Under the pieces are notes generated by a model. The model worked only from the letters and a program-made list of their open reading frames with translations. It was not told the origin of the DNA and ran no database searches. Below, piece by piece: positions 1 to 10,781 of a stretch of 64,000 nt of DNA. Numbering within the stretch: position 1 is the first letter of the stretch; every line of letters starts with the position of its first letter. Position numbers and translations under genes: made by a program. The DNA comes from Onchocerca volvulus (taxonomy: Eukaryota > Nematoda > Chromadorea > Rhabditida > Onchocercidae): positions 10,130,616 through 10,194,615 of the forward strand of contig HG738139.1 in NCBI GenBank assembly GCA_000499405.2. Reading direction: 5' to 3'.

Positions 1-3000
1 CTTGTTTTATTCCGGAAGTTGTTGCAACCGCGTCATAAATCGTTTCGACCGTTTTAGAAGCCTTTTTTTCTATTTTACAAATCGCTTTACTCGTTCCAAC
101 TGGTTTTTCATCGCTCTCAGAAGTCGTTTTGATGGCAGTAGAAGTCACTTCTTCTGATTCAGAAGTCATTTCTGCTTCAGGAGTCGATTCTCCTGATTTG
201 GAAGTGATTTCGGAAGTTATTTTACAAGTCAATTTTTCGTATTTAGGAGTCATTTCTAGAGCTATTTCATCATCTTCATCAGTGATTTCTTCATCCTTCA
301 TTTCCACTATCGAACTATTTATATCTCGATTTCGAGAATTTTTCACAAAATTTAGCGCACTCCAAACAGCTGAATGATAACGAGTAAACAAAAGTTTCCT
401 CTTTCTTATCCATTCTGTGGCATAGTTAGCAGCAGCCTTAGCCTTGGCCAAATTACTTTCTTGTTCAGCTAAGTCGTAAGATACATTTCGTGATCTCATG
501 TCCGCAAGGCGCATTTGTAAAATAAATGGGCTCATCGATTGCATCATAAACGCTACCAGTTTGGTGTGTTCTGAATAAAACAACTAGCAACACTTAATAA
601 TTTCATAATTCTTTCATTAAAAATAATTTTATTCAATATTTTTTCAATTCCGAAAATTGTGTCTCAGAGATAAATGTGATACAATCTAATTAGATAATTT
701 CTAAAATTTAGAAAATTTAAAAACGAATTGATCCCATTTAAAAATTTCGTGATTTAAAAATGAATAGAAATAATAGGAATAAAAAAATGAATGAATTAGA
801 AAATTTTTCCGTAAATTTTTAGCATAGTCTAAAATTAAGCACACTAGATATAAGTAGCTTTTAGGAAATTATTTGCTTTGAATAAATTTATTTTTCTGAG
901 ATTAAAAATGCTTGCATACGGGAATGGAAATTCGCTTACCACTATACAAATTCAAATTACTTCTCATACTATCGCAAAAATCCCGCAACTCATCAAATGG
1001 TCCTCTCTCTTTGTTAATTTCAAATTTCTAAAACTTTTAACGAATAATATTTTTAAGAGATTGCATAAATTTATAAACAATCAAATTGGCATAATAATCA
1101 ATACTGTCTAATGTTTGATTTAATAGTTTTGTAATTCATTACAATTTTTACAAACCTTAATCAAAAGAAATTCTTCGGATTAGATTGTAAATTTATGCTA
1201 ATTATAGTTCTTCATTTTATGACATAAATTATTAATTTCAATTGGAGACGATGTACAAATAGTGGAAAAATAAAAACGATCAATGCTAAATGATGATAGT
1301 TTTTGATGAATGAAATTCCAGACTTCTTTTTGAATCTTTCTTGCGAATATATTTTTATTGTGAAAATATTGAAGGAAAAATGAAAAACAAGAATACTTGC
1401 ATCTTTCACATTTTTATCAAATTTTTACAAATTCTTAACGGATTATTACCTAATAATTTTTTATTTAAAAGCCTAAGCATAAATTTGTTTTGAAAAATTG
1501 AAAACTTACGAATTAATTTAATTTTCCTTAAAAAAAAGTCCAAAGTCTTTACAGTTTTATTGCAATAACTACCATTATTATGAAACGAAATTCAGAAAAA
1601 AAAGAAAAATTTTTAATATTTAAAAATTACTAAAAAAATCAGAGTTAAGATATACTTTTACTCAAAATAATCAATCCTTCTATGCTTGGGAACAAAAAAA
1701 AAAAAAAAAAAGAATGAAAAAAAACGAAACAAATTGAGAAATTTTCATCGTACAGGGAAAATCTATAAACAAAAGCACAAAATATGTTAACAAAAAACCA
1801 AAAAAAAAAAAAAAAATTGAACAAATCATAAAATTACAGACGATAACATAACATTAGAAAAATTTTTTTCTAAACGAAAATTACAATTTCACTTATCATA
1901 AAATAAGAAGGAAAAAATAACAATAACAACCAGAAAATGATAAGCAAAGAATAAAAAAATGTCAAACATAGAATTTGAAAAAATCTAATTGACATTTTCA
2001 TGTCAACAGAAAACTTCCAAAATAAACTAGCAGACCAAAAGGTATTAACTTTTGTCTACAGAGAAATAATTAGAAAATGATCTAATTTTTTGAAATTTAC
2101 AATTATTTATGCTGAATACGAAAGATCTCCTATCTCGTTCAGTGATAAAAACAAAATAAACCTATTGGGATAGCTTTTCCTTCTTCTAATTCTAATATTA
2201 CAACTTATGCTCATTTATGTTATCAACGGATAGTTTGTACTAATTATTTATCAAATTTATCATAGTATTAAACTAAAATTGCATTCTCTTCAATTTTCAA
2301 GAAAAAACCGGAAATAGTTAAAAGGAATTCTTAATAGTAATCAGATCAAAATAAATTTATGATTCATTTATTCTATTATATCTATATCATACGCACAAAG
2401 TATTGAAATTTAAGACAACTTAAATCTATACTTTTATTAACTTATCTAATCAATTTGATAATGAAGTAACAAAAATAAGAAAAAAGTTAATGAAAAATAA
2501 ACTGCCTACCTCCGTACTCCAAGCTTCATCGTGCACTGGTCGCCAAATCCTTGGAAAACCATATAAATCAAAACCAATTTCAAGTTTGAATTCCAAATTT
2601 GTAAATTTATAATTACTCCAATCCATGGTTAAATAGTCTTGTTCGTTAAATACCTACAAAAAAGGAAAATTTTAAGAAATTTATTGATCTGAAAAATCAA
2701 AAATTTACCGTTAATTTACCATTTAGGAATGAACGGTAAATTAGTTATTAAATATGAAGGGAATTCAAAGCTTCGCTTTAGATTTAGCAACATACCCATC
2801 GAAACATTTTCATGTTTTTTATCATTTGGTAAATATCAATAGAATTCAATATTGGAAATGAGAAATAAAAAAATAGCAAGAATATAAAAGAAATGCGCTA
2901 GTTTTGCTTTGATCTCTTGATTAATACAGTACTTGCCTTATCTTACCGTATTCATAATCTTTACTTTTTAAGGAAAAATGAGGAAACTATGAAACTGCAG

Positions 3001-3537
3001 TTAGTTTAAATTTTAGAAATTCTGTAAATAAACAAAAAATGAATAATAATTAATTTTTCATTTTTCTGTAAGAAAATATTTCCTTACACATTCATCCTCA
3101 TCAGAAACATTCGACGCTTGATGTTCTCTGATAGCAACGACTCTGATTTCGCTATCACTTTGATTGGGTGCATCTGAAGCATCTTCTTGATTCAATTTTT
3201 CTTTCGCTCCATAATATCTAGAAAATGTTTGATGATTTGAAAAAAAACACGTACCACTTTGTTTCGGTCCTTCTGAAGCATCTTCATGACTGGATTTTTG
3301 TTCTGCTTCTATAATATCTGCAATACGTATAATATATATATATAATGATTCAAAAAAAAAAGTTATCATTTTGATTGGGCGCATCTGAAGCATCTTCTTG
3401 GTTCAATTTTTTTCTCGCTTCATAATATCTAGAAAACGTTTGATGATTTGAAAAAAAAACGTACCACCTGGTTTCGGTCCTTCTGAAGCATCTTCATGAC
3501 TCGATTTTTGTTCTCCTTCCATATTATCTGCAATACC
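1..3537 (-). CDS. Unrecognised acidic protein, 3' part of gene (runs off left edge)
   Basis: I do not recognise this gene. Reading leftwards, supported exons are about 3537-3465 and 3317-3256 (copies A), 3217-3110 (copy B), 2653-2518 and 570-1. The 2653 exon follows a TTTTTTGTAG acceptor and encodes a Trp/Tyr/Phe-rich segment including GFDLYGFPRIWRPVHDEAW. The 570 exon follows TTTTATTCAG and encodes an Ala/Lys-rich helical stretch (NLAKAKAAANYATEWIRKRK), then a long Glu/Ser/Thr-rich acidic tail with no stop before the edge. A donor at 2518 (GGA|GTACGG) keeps phase into the 570 exon; the GAG|GTAGGC donor at 2510 would not. A/B phase is ambiguous and copy B2 (3428-3360) lacks a clear donor. The 5' end was not found; the 571-2517 intron contains only AT-rich sequence. 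Function unknown. Confidence 0.5.
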
Positions 3538-3560
3538 TATAATAATTTAAAAAAAAAAAG
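3137..3560 (-). repeat. Tandem duplication of an exon pair
   Basis: A unit of roughly 215 bp occurs twice in tandem. Each copy has exon A, encoding SSHEDASEGPK, and exon B, encoding LNQEDASDAPNQ, separated by a very short intron of about 36 bp containing TTTTTTTTCAAATCATC. A-exon acceptors lie at 3537 and 3317 and B-exon acceptors at 3217 and 3428, so the spacing is 211-220 bp. The right copy of B lacks an evident GT donor. A and B also resemble each other (QEDASDAP against HEDASEGP), so an older duplication probably preceded this one. Confidence 0.7.
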
Positions 3561-5676
3561 AAAAAAAACTCGCAAATTTTGTTGCTTTATCAAAGATATT
3601 TATCAAAAAAAAAGAAAAAAATGAAAAAAAAAGGGAAAAGTTGACACAATTCTTTTTTCCAGAATCGTTATGTATGCTTATAAAGAATCAGTTTAATTAT
3701 TAAAATATTCCATTATCTTTCTAAATTTAATTTATTGAATTATTTCAGTTATAATAAGAATCTAAGTTTTATAATTTAATATTTAATATTCGAAATTAAA
3801 TTTTGCAGTTCGATAAGATTAATTCATTTTTTTTTATTCGTTTTCAATATCATTATATGCTAATACTTGTATTAAATGATTTGTTGGATAATAAAATAAA
3901 TGAATGAAAAAGTAGACAATATCAAGCACGACGAGCCATTCATACATAAATGAGAATACTTCGGAAAAAGATTGACCGCCGAAAGAATCATGGAAAGTTC
4001 CATAAAAATTTGATCTAACTTCAGTTTTCTAAGAATTTCTACGAGCATTTGACCTAACTACACTTTTCTAGCAATTTCTATTGCATATCGTAAAAGTTCA
4101 ATAATGAAAATATCGAAAATATTGCACTCGACATTTGTTTAAGATGAGAAAAAAAGTTTAGAAAAGGTACGGTTGTTAGTTAAGTAACTTTACCAGACAA
4201 AATTATGTTTTGTCAGAATGTTCCTAAAATTATAAAAAATAATTTGTTAATTTGTTCTATCAAATTAACAATAAAATTCTAAGAAATGGAAAGCGACGAA
4301 TTTCATTTTAATTGAAAAGGACTTCAAAAAATTTGTAAAAAATTGATGCAACATTCAGAAGACGCTATTCTATAATTGTTATCTTCTGAACTAGAAAAGT
4401 ATTTAGATGGATTCTTGCATTTTAAAATGGATTTAATCATTCCGAATTTCAATAAAATGCTTATTGTTATAGCATTATAGATCGGTGATTTTTGTGTTAT
4501 TTGTGTTTTTGGACAAGATAATTTTAACTACGAAATAAATTGCTTTTAATTTCATTATATATTAATTTCATCAGAAATGATTTTGACAAAAATTCATTAC
4601 GTTGGAATGAAATTAACATTTTTCCAACATTAATTACTTGATTATTTTTAAGAGTTCATATCATTTAACACTTTTAATAATTATCTTTGATAGTTGATAT
4701 TAATTAACAATTTTGGTAATTCTATAGCACTTAAAAAACTTACAATAAAATGAAAAAAATAGAAAAAAGTTGGTAAACTTTAGAAAACATATGCAATGAA
4801 ATTTGATTTAATAATATAATGGTTAAAAATATTTCGAGCACTAATGAATAATTATTGGATTATTAGAATAAAAACAAAGAATAAAGCAAAAAATTTGTCA
4901 ATTTTTAAAATTTTAGCAATTATTTGTAAACTTTTTGTTATTCCTGATGAACTTTTTTTTGTTTTGATTCGACAATAAATTGCAGAAATTCAAACTTTTG
5001 CTTAGAAAACAAAGTTCTAGAAGTTTCTGAGCAGATTAATTATTGTATAATAGAGATCAAAAAAGATCATATTGTACGCTTCGAGTTCAAATTCCTAAAC
5101 AATCCAAATGAGATATTACTTTTTGCTAGCATTATGGGTAGACTTACTTTTGGTAAGGTTCAGACAGGTATTCATGATTTGTTGGTTGGGAAAAGATTTC
5201 GTTAAGTTTGGTTTTGCATTAAATAAATTGTAATTTATTCAATAAATTTGTAAAAGTAAGTTTAGTGTTAATTTGGTACTCAAATAGATTGCTAAAGCAA
5301 ATGAATTAGATGAAATATTTGAGATCTAAAAGATTTAATTGATCGATTGATTTCTTACTAAACAGAATAAATTTCAGTAAAATCACTAATTTTGTTGATG
5401 ATGTTACTTTATTAAATTTACTATAACATTTTAAAGAATTTCAGCTCTTCAATCGATTTGTATCATTTATTAGCTACTAAGGCATATATTAACATGGCAA
5501 ATGATGATAAGCGAATCAGTCAAAGCGATCGTCCTGGAAATGAACCTATTATTGCAAGTTATTTTATTTCAAAATATTAATTATGCCATTCTTGTCAGAA
5601 AAGCATTTATGATGAAGTAAATTTTGCAATCAATCAGAGAATTTTAAGGGCAAAATTATCATTTACTTGTTTTTAG
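3561..5676. other. AT-rich intergenic stretch, no gene recognised
   Basis: No open frame of convincing composition was seen. A short frame starting with ATG at 5494 (MANDDKRISQSDRPGNEP, donor-like GT at 5558) looks like a first exon, but its phase does not fit the exon at 5677 because joining them gives an immediate stop. The sequence otherwise consists of A/T runs. Confidence 0.4.
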
Positions 5677-7482
5677 AATAAAGCAAGAATTATAAAGTAT
5701 GGCCGCTTTCCGAACGACTGGTACATTGAATTTGGGCATCAACCAAATCGTCGATTAAAATTCAGAGCCTTACGTCCTTATCTTCAATTAAACAGCATGT
5801 CACGATCGTCGGAATCTGAACAAGCTTACGAATATTGTTATGATTCAAATTGGATGTGGACTACAGATGAGCGAATATTGATACAATCTAAAACATCGCA
5901 TGATTTGCAAAATGGAGAAAAACAAGAGGATTCGAGCAATCCTTTAGATTTAGATTCACTTCGTCAAACAGACCATAAAAGTACGACAGCTTCAGAAAAT
6001 CCAGAAAATGCAATTGATCTTCAAAGCAATCGGTTTTTAGAATCCAAATCCAAGGATTCGAAATATACTTTATTAACTTCAGAAATCATGGAAGAGAATT
6101 TAGTCAGTCCGGATAACTTGAAAAATTTGAAGCATTCATCGGATTCAGTACAATTGGAAAATCCACCTATTATAGAAAGTTCAAAATATTTGTCGAAATT
6201 GAAAATAATTGAAGACCGACAAAATATGATAGCTCCACGAATCCTAAAAATTTCCGACAAACTTCAATTTTTTGCATATTCTGATAGAAAGAAGTTTGTT
6301 CTTTCAAAAAGTCCAAGAATTTTAAGTAATTCTGATAATATCATGCATTTGACACCACCTGATGATTCAAATAAAACTTCAGAAGAAACTTTGAATTTTG
6401 AGGAAACCGGAGAAAGTAATATAGAAGGAGAGAAATCGGAAAATTTTCAAAGAGATCCAGTAAGTTTGGGTAATAAATTATGTTCAATATATGATGCTTT
6501 CGCGAATAGGTTTCAAGTTCCGTCGAATCGATTCGCTTATTCTAGAAAATCTGTAAATTCGGAATGCTTGTCAGTTTCAAGACATTTATTAAGATCAAAA
6601 GACGTGAAATATTCAGAGCAATGTGCAAATTTCAAAAATTCAACGGAGTTGCAGCATTCAGCAAATTCGGAACATTCGGGAAATTTAGAACACTCAGAGA
6701 ATTTATCAAATTCAGAAAATTCAGCAGATTCAAAGCACTCGGCAAATTCGGAACATTCAACAGACTCGGAGCATTCAGCAAGTTTGGAGCACTCCAAAGA
6801 TTCAGATCACTTATCAAATCTGGAAAATGTGACAGATTCACAGCATTTATCAAGTTCGGAACATGCAACAGGTTTTGAGTATTCAACAAATCCAAAAGAT
6901 CCAGTGCATTCAGAATGCTTGACAAGTTCAATAAGATCTGAAAGTCCGGGTCCGTCTCGAAAATCGGAAACTTCGGAAAGCCATAAATTCGTGTCATCCT
7001 TTGAAAAGGAGGAACTTTTTGGAAAAAAATCAAGAATTTTGATTGGTTCTATTGATCCAATGTTGTCAATTTCATCAGATGATTCAAAAGAAATTTCAAA
7101 TGATGGTGATAGCACAGAAACTGATGAGATTTATCCTTTTCTGCAAAGTTCCACGGTAAATATGGACGTGGTCGAACAAGAGCCAGAAAGTCCTCAAAGA
7201 TTTCTGGAAGAAAAAAGTTGCGAAGCATTAGCAAATCCAGAAAATGAGTCAAATTTGGAACAAATATCACTTTTAGAATACAAAACTGAATGGCAAAACC
7301 GGTCAATTATGGATGATGAATCATATTTGGAATATTTTATGTGCTCACAATTTTCATCAAGTCTTGAAGATCCTGAAAAACCGTTGGACACAGATAATTT
7401 GACAGAGCAAGCAGAACCGGAAAATCAACCTGATCTGGAAATTCGGAAATATCGCAACAGTAAATCGAGTGATCTTCATTGA
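5677..7482 (+). CDS. Ser/Glu-rich low-complexity protein with pentapeptide repeats
   Basis: This is the largest uninterrupted frame in the window. It opens directly after a TTTTTAG acceptor at 5676, with an in-frame TAG immediately upstream, so either a 5' exon is spliced on or the RNA is trans-spliced here. The first ATG is at 5797, giving 561 residues, but the 40 upstream codons (including FPNDWYIEFGHQPNRRLKF) look coding. The protein is hydrophilic, rich in Ser, Glu, Asn and Lys, and lacks a signal peptide, membrane segment or recognisable domain. Residues about 271-369 from that ATG are a degenerate five-residue repeat of the type S-x-E-H-S (for example ANSEHSGNLEHSENLSNSEN). It is probably an intrinsically disordered protein. 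Function unknown; I recognise no family. Confidence 0.7.
   Translation, partial: NKARIIKYGRFPNDWYIEFGHQPNRRLKFRALRPYLQLNSMSRSSESEQAYEYCYDSNWMWTTDERILIQSKTSHDLQNGEKQEDSSNPLDLDSLRQTDHKSTTASENPENAIDLQSNRFLESKSKDSKYTLLTSEIMEENLVSPDNLKNLKHSSDSVQLENPPIIESSKYLSKLKIIEDRQNMIAPRILKISDKLQFFAYSDRKKFVLSKSPRILSNSDNIMHLTPPDDSNKTSEETLNFEETGESNIEGEKSENFQRDPVSLGNKLCSIYDAFANRFQVPSNRFAYSRKSVNSECLSVSRHLLRSKDVKYSEQCANFKNSTELQHSANSEHSGNLEHSENLSNSENSADSKHSANSEHSTDSEHSASLEHSKDSDHLSNLENVTDSQHLSSSEHATGFEYSTNPKDPVHSECLTSSIRSESPGPSRKSETSESHKFVSSFEKEELFGKKSRILIGSIDPMLSISSDDSKEISNDGDSTETDEIYPFLQSSTVNMDVVEQEPESPQRFLEEKSCEALANPENESNLEQISLLEYKTEWQNRSIMDDESYLEYFMCSQFSSSLEDPEKPLDTDNLTEQAEPENQPDLEIRKYRNSKSSDLH
6610..6905 (+). 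repeat. 15-bp periodic coding repeat (S-x-E-H-S units)
   Basis: About 19 imperfect 15-bp units of the form TC-GGA-CATTCA-CAA-A encode five-residue repeats. The 3-bp-compatible period keeps several other frames open: another plus frame across 6564-6878 and two minus frames across 6537-6797 and 6632-7033. These are by-products of the repeat, not separate genes. Confidence 0.8.
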
Positions 7483-10400
7483 ACTAACAATTGGTGTGTT
7501 GTTTTTTTCGTTGAAATTACAGAATTATTCCGCTTTTGTTTTCAAAGTAAAAATGTTTATTATTTAACATTTGAATGAATTCACTTCTTACTGATACTTG
7601 AAATAATAGAATCAAATGAATTGAATCTATTGATAATCATATATTTGATGTGTTTGAAAAAAAAAATGTATGATATATTTGATAAATTGGATGATGTATC
7701 TGATAAATTCTTTTTTATCATTTTTATCATTTAACCATATTTTCAACTGATTCCTCTCAATACATTCGGCCAATTGTAGTAAAAGTTTTAAAATGTCCTT
7801 ATTGTAGTAATTGTCATACATACAACATACCTGTCATAATGTTACGATTATCAAAAATTATTCAATTATTGTCATTTATTTTTTTCATTAATATTAATAT
7901 TTGCATATTATGTTTCGTTTTACAACATAAAAACTTGAAATTTTAATTCTAAACTGAATTATGTTCATGTATGTATGTATGCAAATATAGGTGGATGTGC
8001 TTTTTTAAATTTTGAATTTTTTTGAAAATGCTACGTCTTCATTAGGACAAAGATTGAAATTATTTATTACAAATAAGAACAGTCTTCCAATTTCGATACT
8101 TCGATCAACTGCAGTTTTTATTCTTTTCTATTTCTAATTTATTTCGAAAATTATTAATGTAAAGAATTGGAAAACTTTTTGTGATTTATACTGAACGTAA
8201 ATTCAGAAAGTCTGATAATAGTTCAATGTTTTCAAACAAATATCTGTTTTTTTCACGGGAATTATAAATGTAAAATTAACTTTTCTCACATTCAAATCTA
8301 AAATTCAGATAATGAGGTGAGGAATTTGCGCAAAGAAATTTTCATTCAATAAATTATTTGACATATTGCCATACTCGTTTTTTTTTTTTTCAGACATGGA
8401 ATTTTTTAAAATAAATGCTTATTTTACTATCACTGCAATATTATCTTCAAATAACATACATTCTGAATGTTTAATTTCATATATTTCTTTTTTCAATCTG
8501 CTAGTTTCGAGCAATAAAAAAGTTCACATCAATTTGTATTTTACATCCATTTAATCATTTTAGTCTCAAAATTTCCCAAAGAAACCAAAAATTCACCCCA
8601 TGTAATTGGCTCAATTCAATTTAAATTAACTCTAGACTAATTTTCTGCAATCATCACAAATTTAATAAATAAAAAAATTTGTAAATGGTTGAAATAACGA
8701 TTGATATTATCATGTTAAATGAAATCAGAAATCAGAAAATATTAGAAGTTTTTCTTTTTCTTTCGCAATGAAAGAATGAAATAAATTTCTAACACCAAAA
8801 TATATTCGAATTTTAATTTCAAGTTTAATTAGAATCTCACTGCATTTGAACATCGAATAATTTCAGCAATTAATCGCTAATTTTCATCAACTTTTTTTGT
8901 ATTTGTGTAATTTGCAAAGGAAAAAAATTTTCCATTTGATCATAAGAAATATTTATTAATAAAGTTAAGAATTTCCAATCATTTTTATAGATTTAGCAAA
9001 GATTTGTAAATGATATCACTAACAATAAGCGTGATTTTTTATAATGTATGACTGATTTGGTTTAAATAAAACTGAATTTTTTCGAAATTAGAGAAAGTAA
9101 GAGATACTTTTCCTTTTTTTTTTTGATAGTTAGATAAAACCAAATTTGTGTAATTTTTATTTTTTGCATATTAAAGTATGTCAATATTGATTGTCTTGAT
9201 TGATCGCAAATAACGAACCGTAAATTTATTATTACACTATTCATAAATTTTATATATTTGTAAAATTACTTTATCCAACACAGTAATTACTAAATATAAT
9301 GAAGAATATAATGTTTTTGCATGTACTTTACGACTAAATGACACTTTATATTTGACCTATCCACTGACTGAAATGATAATATACATATCAATGTGATTTT
9401 TGTTCGTTTTTTCATTTAAAAAAAAGAAAAAAAAGATTTTGAAAGTTCAATTAATTAATATTGATTAGCTAATTTTTGAAAAAATGAAAATCAATTTAAC
9501 AATTTCGTTGGAAAATTAACGAACAAATACTTTTACCACTTATTTAAATTTTATAAATTTTCAGCCAAAAATTGTTTTATAGCTTTTGTTATTTTTTTCC
9601 AAATAAAACTGAGATAATAAAAAGAAAAAGAAACAAAACTTTTTTTCAGTTTTCGGAAATGAGAAGAAAAGAAGCAATAGAAGGAAATATATTTTAATGA
9701 GGTCAAATTTATCTATCCCCATATTAAATCACTGTTTTTTTCATCTTTGAAATTCTCTGTGAATCGATCAAATTTATTCGTTCAGATATTTCAACTGCAG
9801 TATTTAATCGTTTGCTTTGTTACAATAATTGAGTGATGAATTTTCAAAAAAAAAAAGGAAAGAATTGTTCCATCATTTTTTTTTTTGAAATTTTTCAATA
9901 AAATTATGATGGAAAAAAAAAAGGAAGAAAAGCTTAAAAAAAAGAGAGAAATTTTTTTTCAATCGGACTAAAAAAAAAATTCAAGTATTCATCACGAATC
10001 AATTCATTCTCCAAAAAATATTATCATTACCCGTTTCTTTTCACATTAAATTTCCTTTTCTTTCTTCTTTTTTTTTTTTTTTTTGAATTTTTTCCCGCAA
10101 GTTTTCTTTTTTTTGCAACTTTTCTAAGAGGAAGTAATTTGTTATCAAAGAAAAATTGTGTCTGTCCGCAAATTTGACTTAATTATTTATTTGGTATTTT
10201 ATGCTTATATTTGAATCAAGAAATCAATAATGATCCGTTTGTAAACTTATCATCAACCAAGTTGTCATTTGCTGTAAATAAATCTTGACATGCCAAAGCA
10301 AAAAATTCCGAATTGAAAATTTTTGAATAGGAGAAATAGAATTCAAAAAAAAAAATCCCGCGATATCGCGTATTCACTGGCATTTCTAATATCGTCACTT

Positions 10401-10781
10401 TTCCACTTTCCAAGGTTCCTTTGTTTTTTTAATGAACAAAGAAGTATTTTTCCCTAATTAGCATGTTTGCCAATAGACATTAATTAAAATTGACAGCTAT
10501 GAATGTTCGCATTTGACCGGTTGGCCACCGTGTATGTATGCTATGTATTTATCTGTGTCTGTTTTTACGTACGTGTATGTTTGTATGTGAGTGTATGTGT
10601 GTATGTGAATGTATGTATGTATGTGTGTATGTCTCCATTTGTGTTATTTACCAATGAATTAATCAATTAATTGCAAAGGTGTGTTTGTAGACAGGTGCTG
10701 GCTCTCTGATTCATTGAGTTACCGGCCTGTATATACCTGGCGGAATTAACCTATCTTCTCAACACTACCTGTCGTAAAAGA
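7483..10781. other. Long AT-rich intergenic stretch
   Basis: No convincing gene was seen in 3.3 kb. It contains many A/T homopolymers (for example around 9840-9980 and 10070-10085). Short minus-strand frames at 7627-7821 and 10216-10413 have low-complexity or unremarkable translations and no clear exon structure. A TATG/TGTG microsatellite lies at its right end. Confidence 0.5.
10530..10632 (+). repeat. TATG/TGTATG microsatellite
   Basis: Imperfect runs of GTATG, TATG and TGTG units, about 150 bp upstream of the membrane-protein start codon. A shorter ATGT run lies near 7965-7980. Confidence 0.8.

Noticed and set aside
6537..7033. Minus-strand open frames across the S-x-E-H-S repeat
   Set aside because: They arise because the 15-bp repeat has no stop in several frames; the plus frame is far longer and has a clear acceptor.
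7627..7821. Minus-strand open frame of 64 codons
   Set aside because: Its second half is low-complexity Ile/Lys/Phe and splice borders around it do not give a workable exon.
10216..10413. Minus-strand open frame of 65 codons
   Set aside because: It contains an A/T run read as Phe repeats and has no neighbouring exon or recognisable product.
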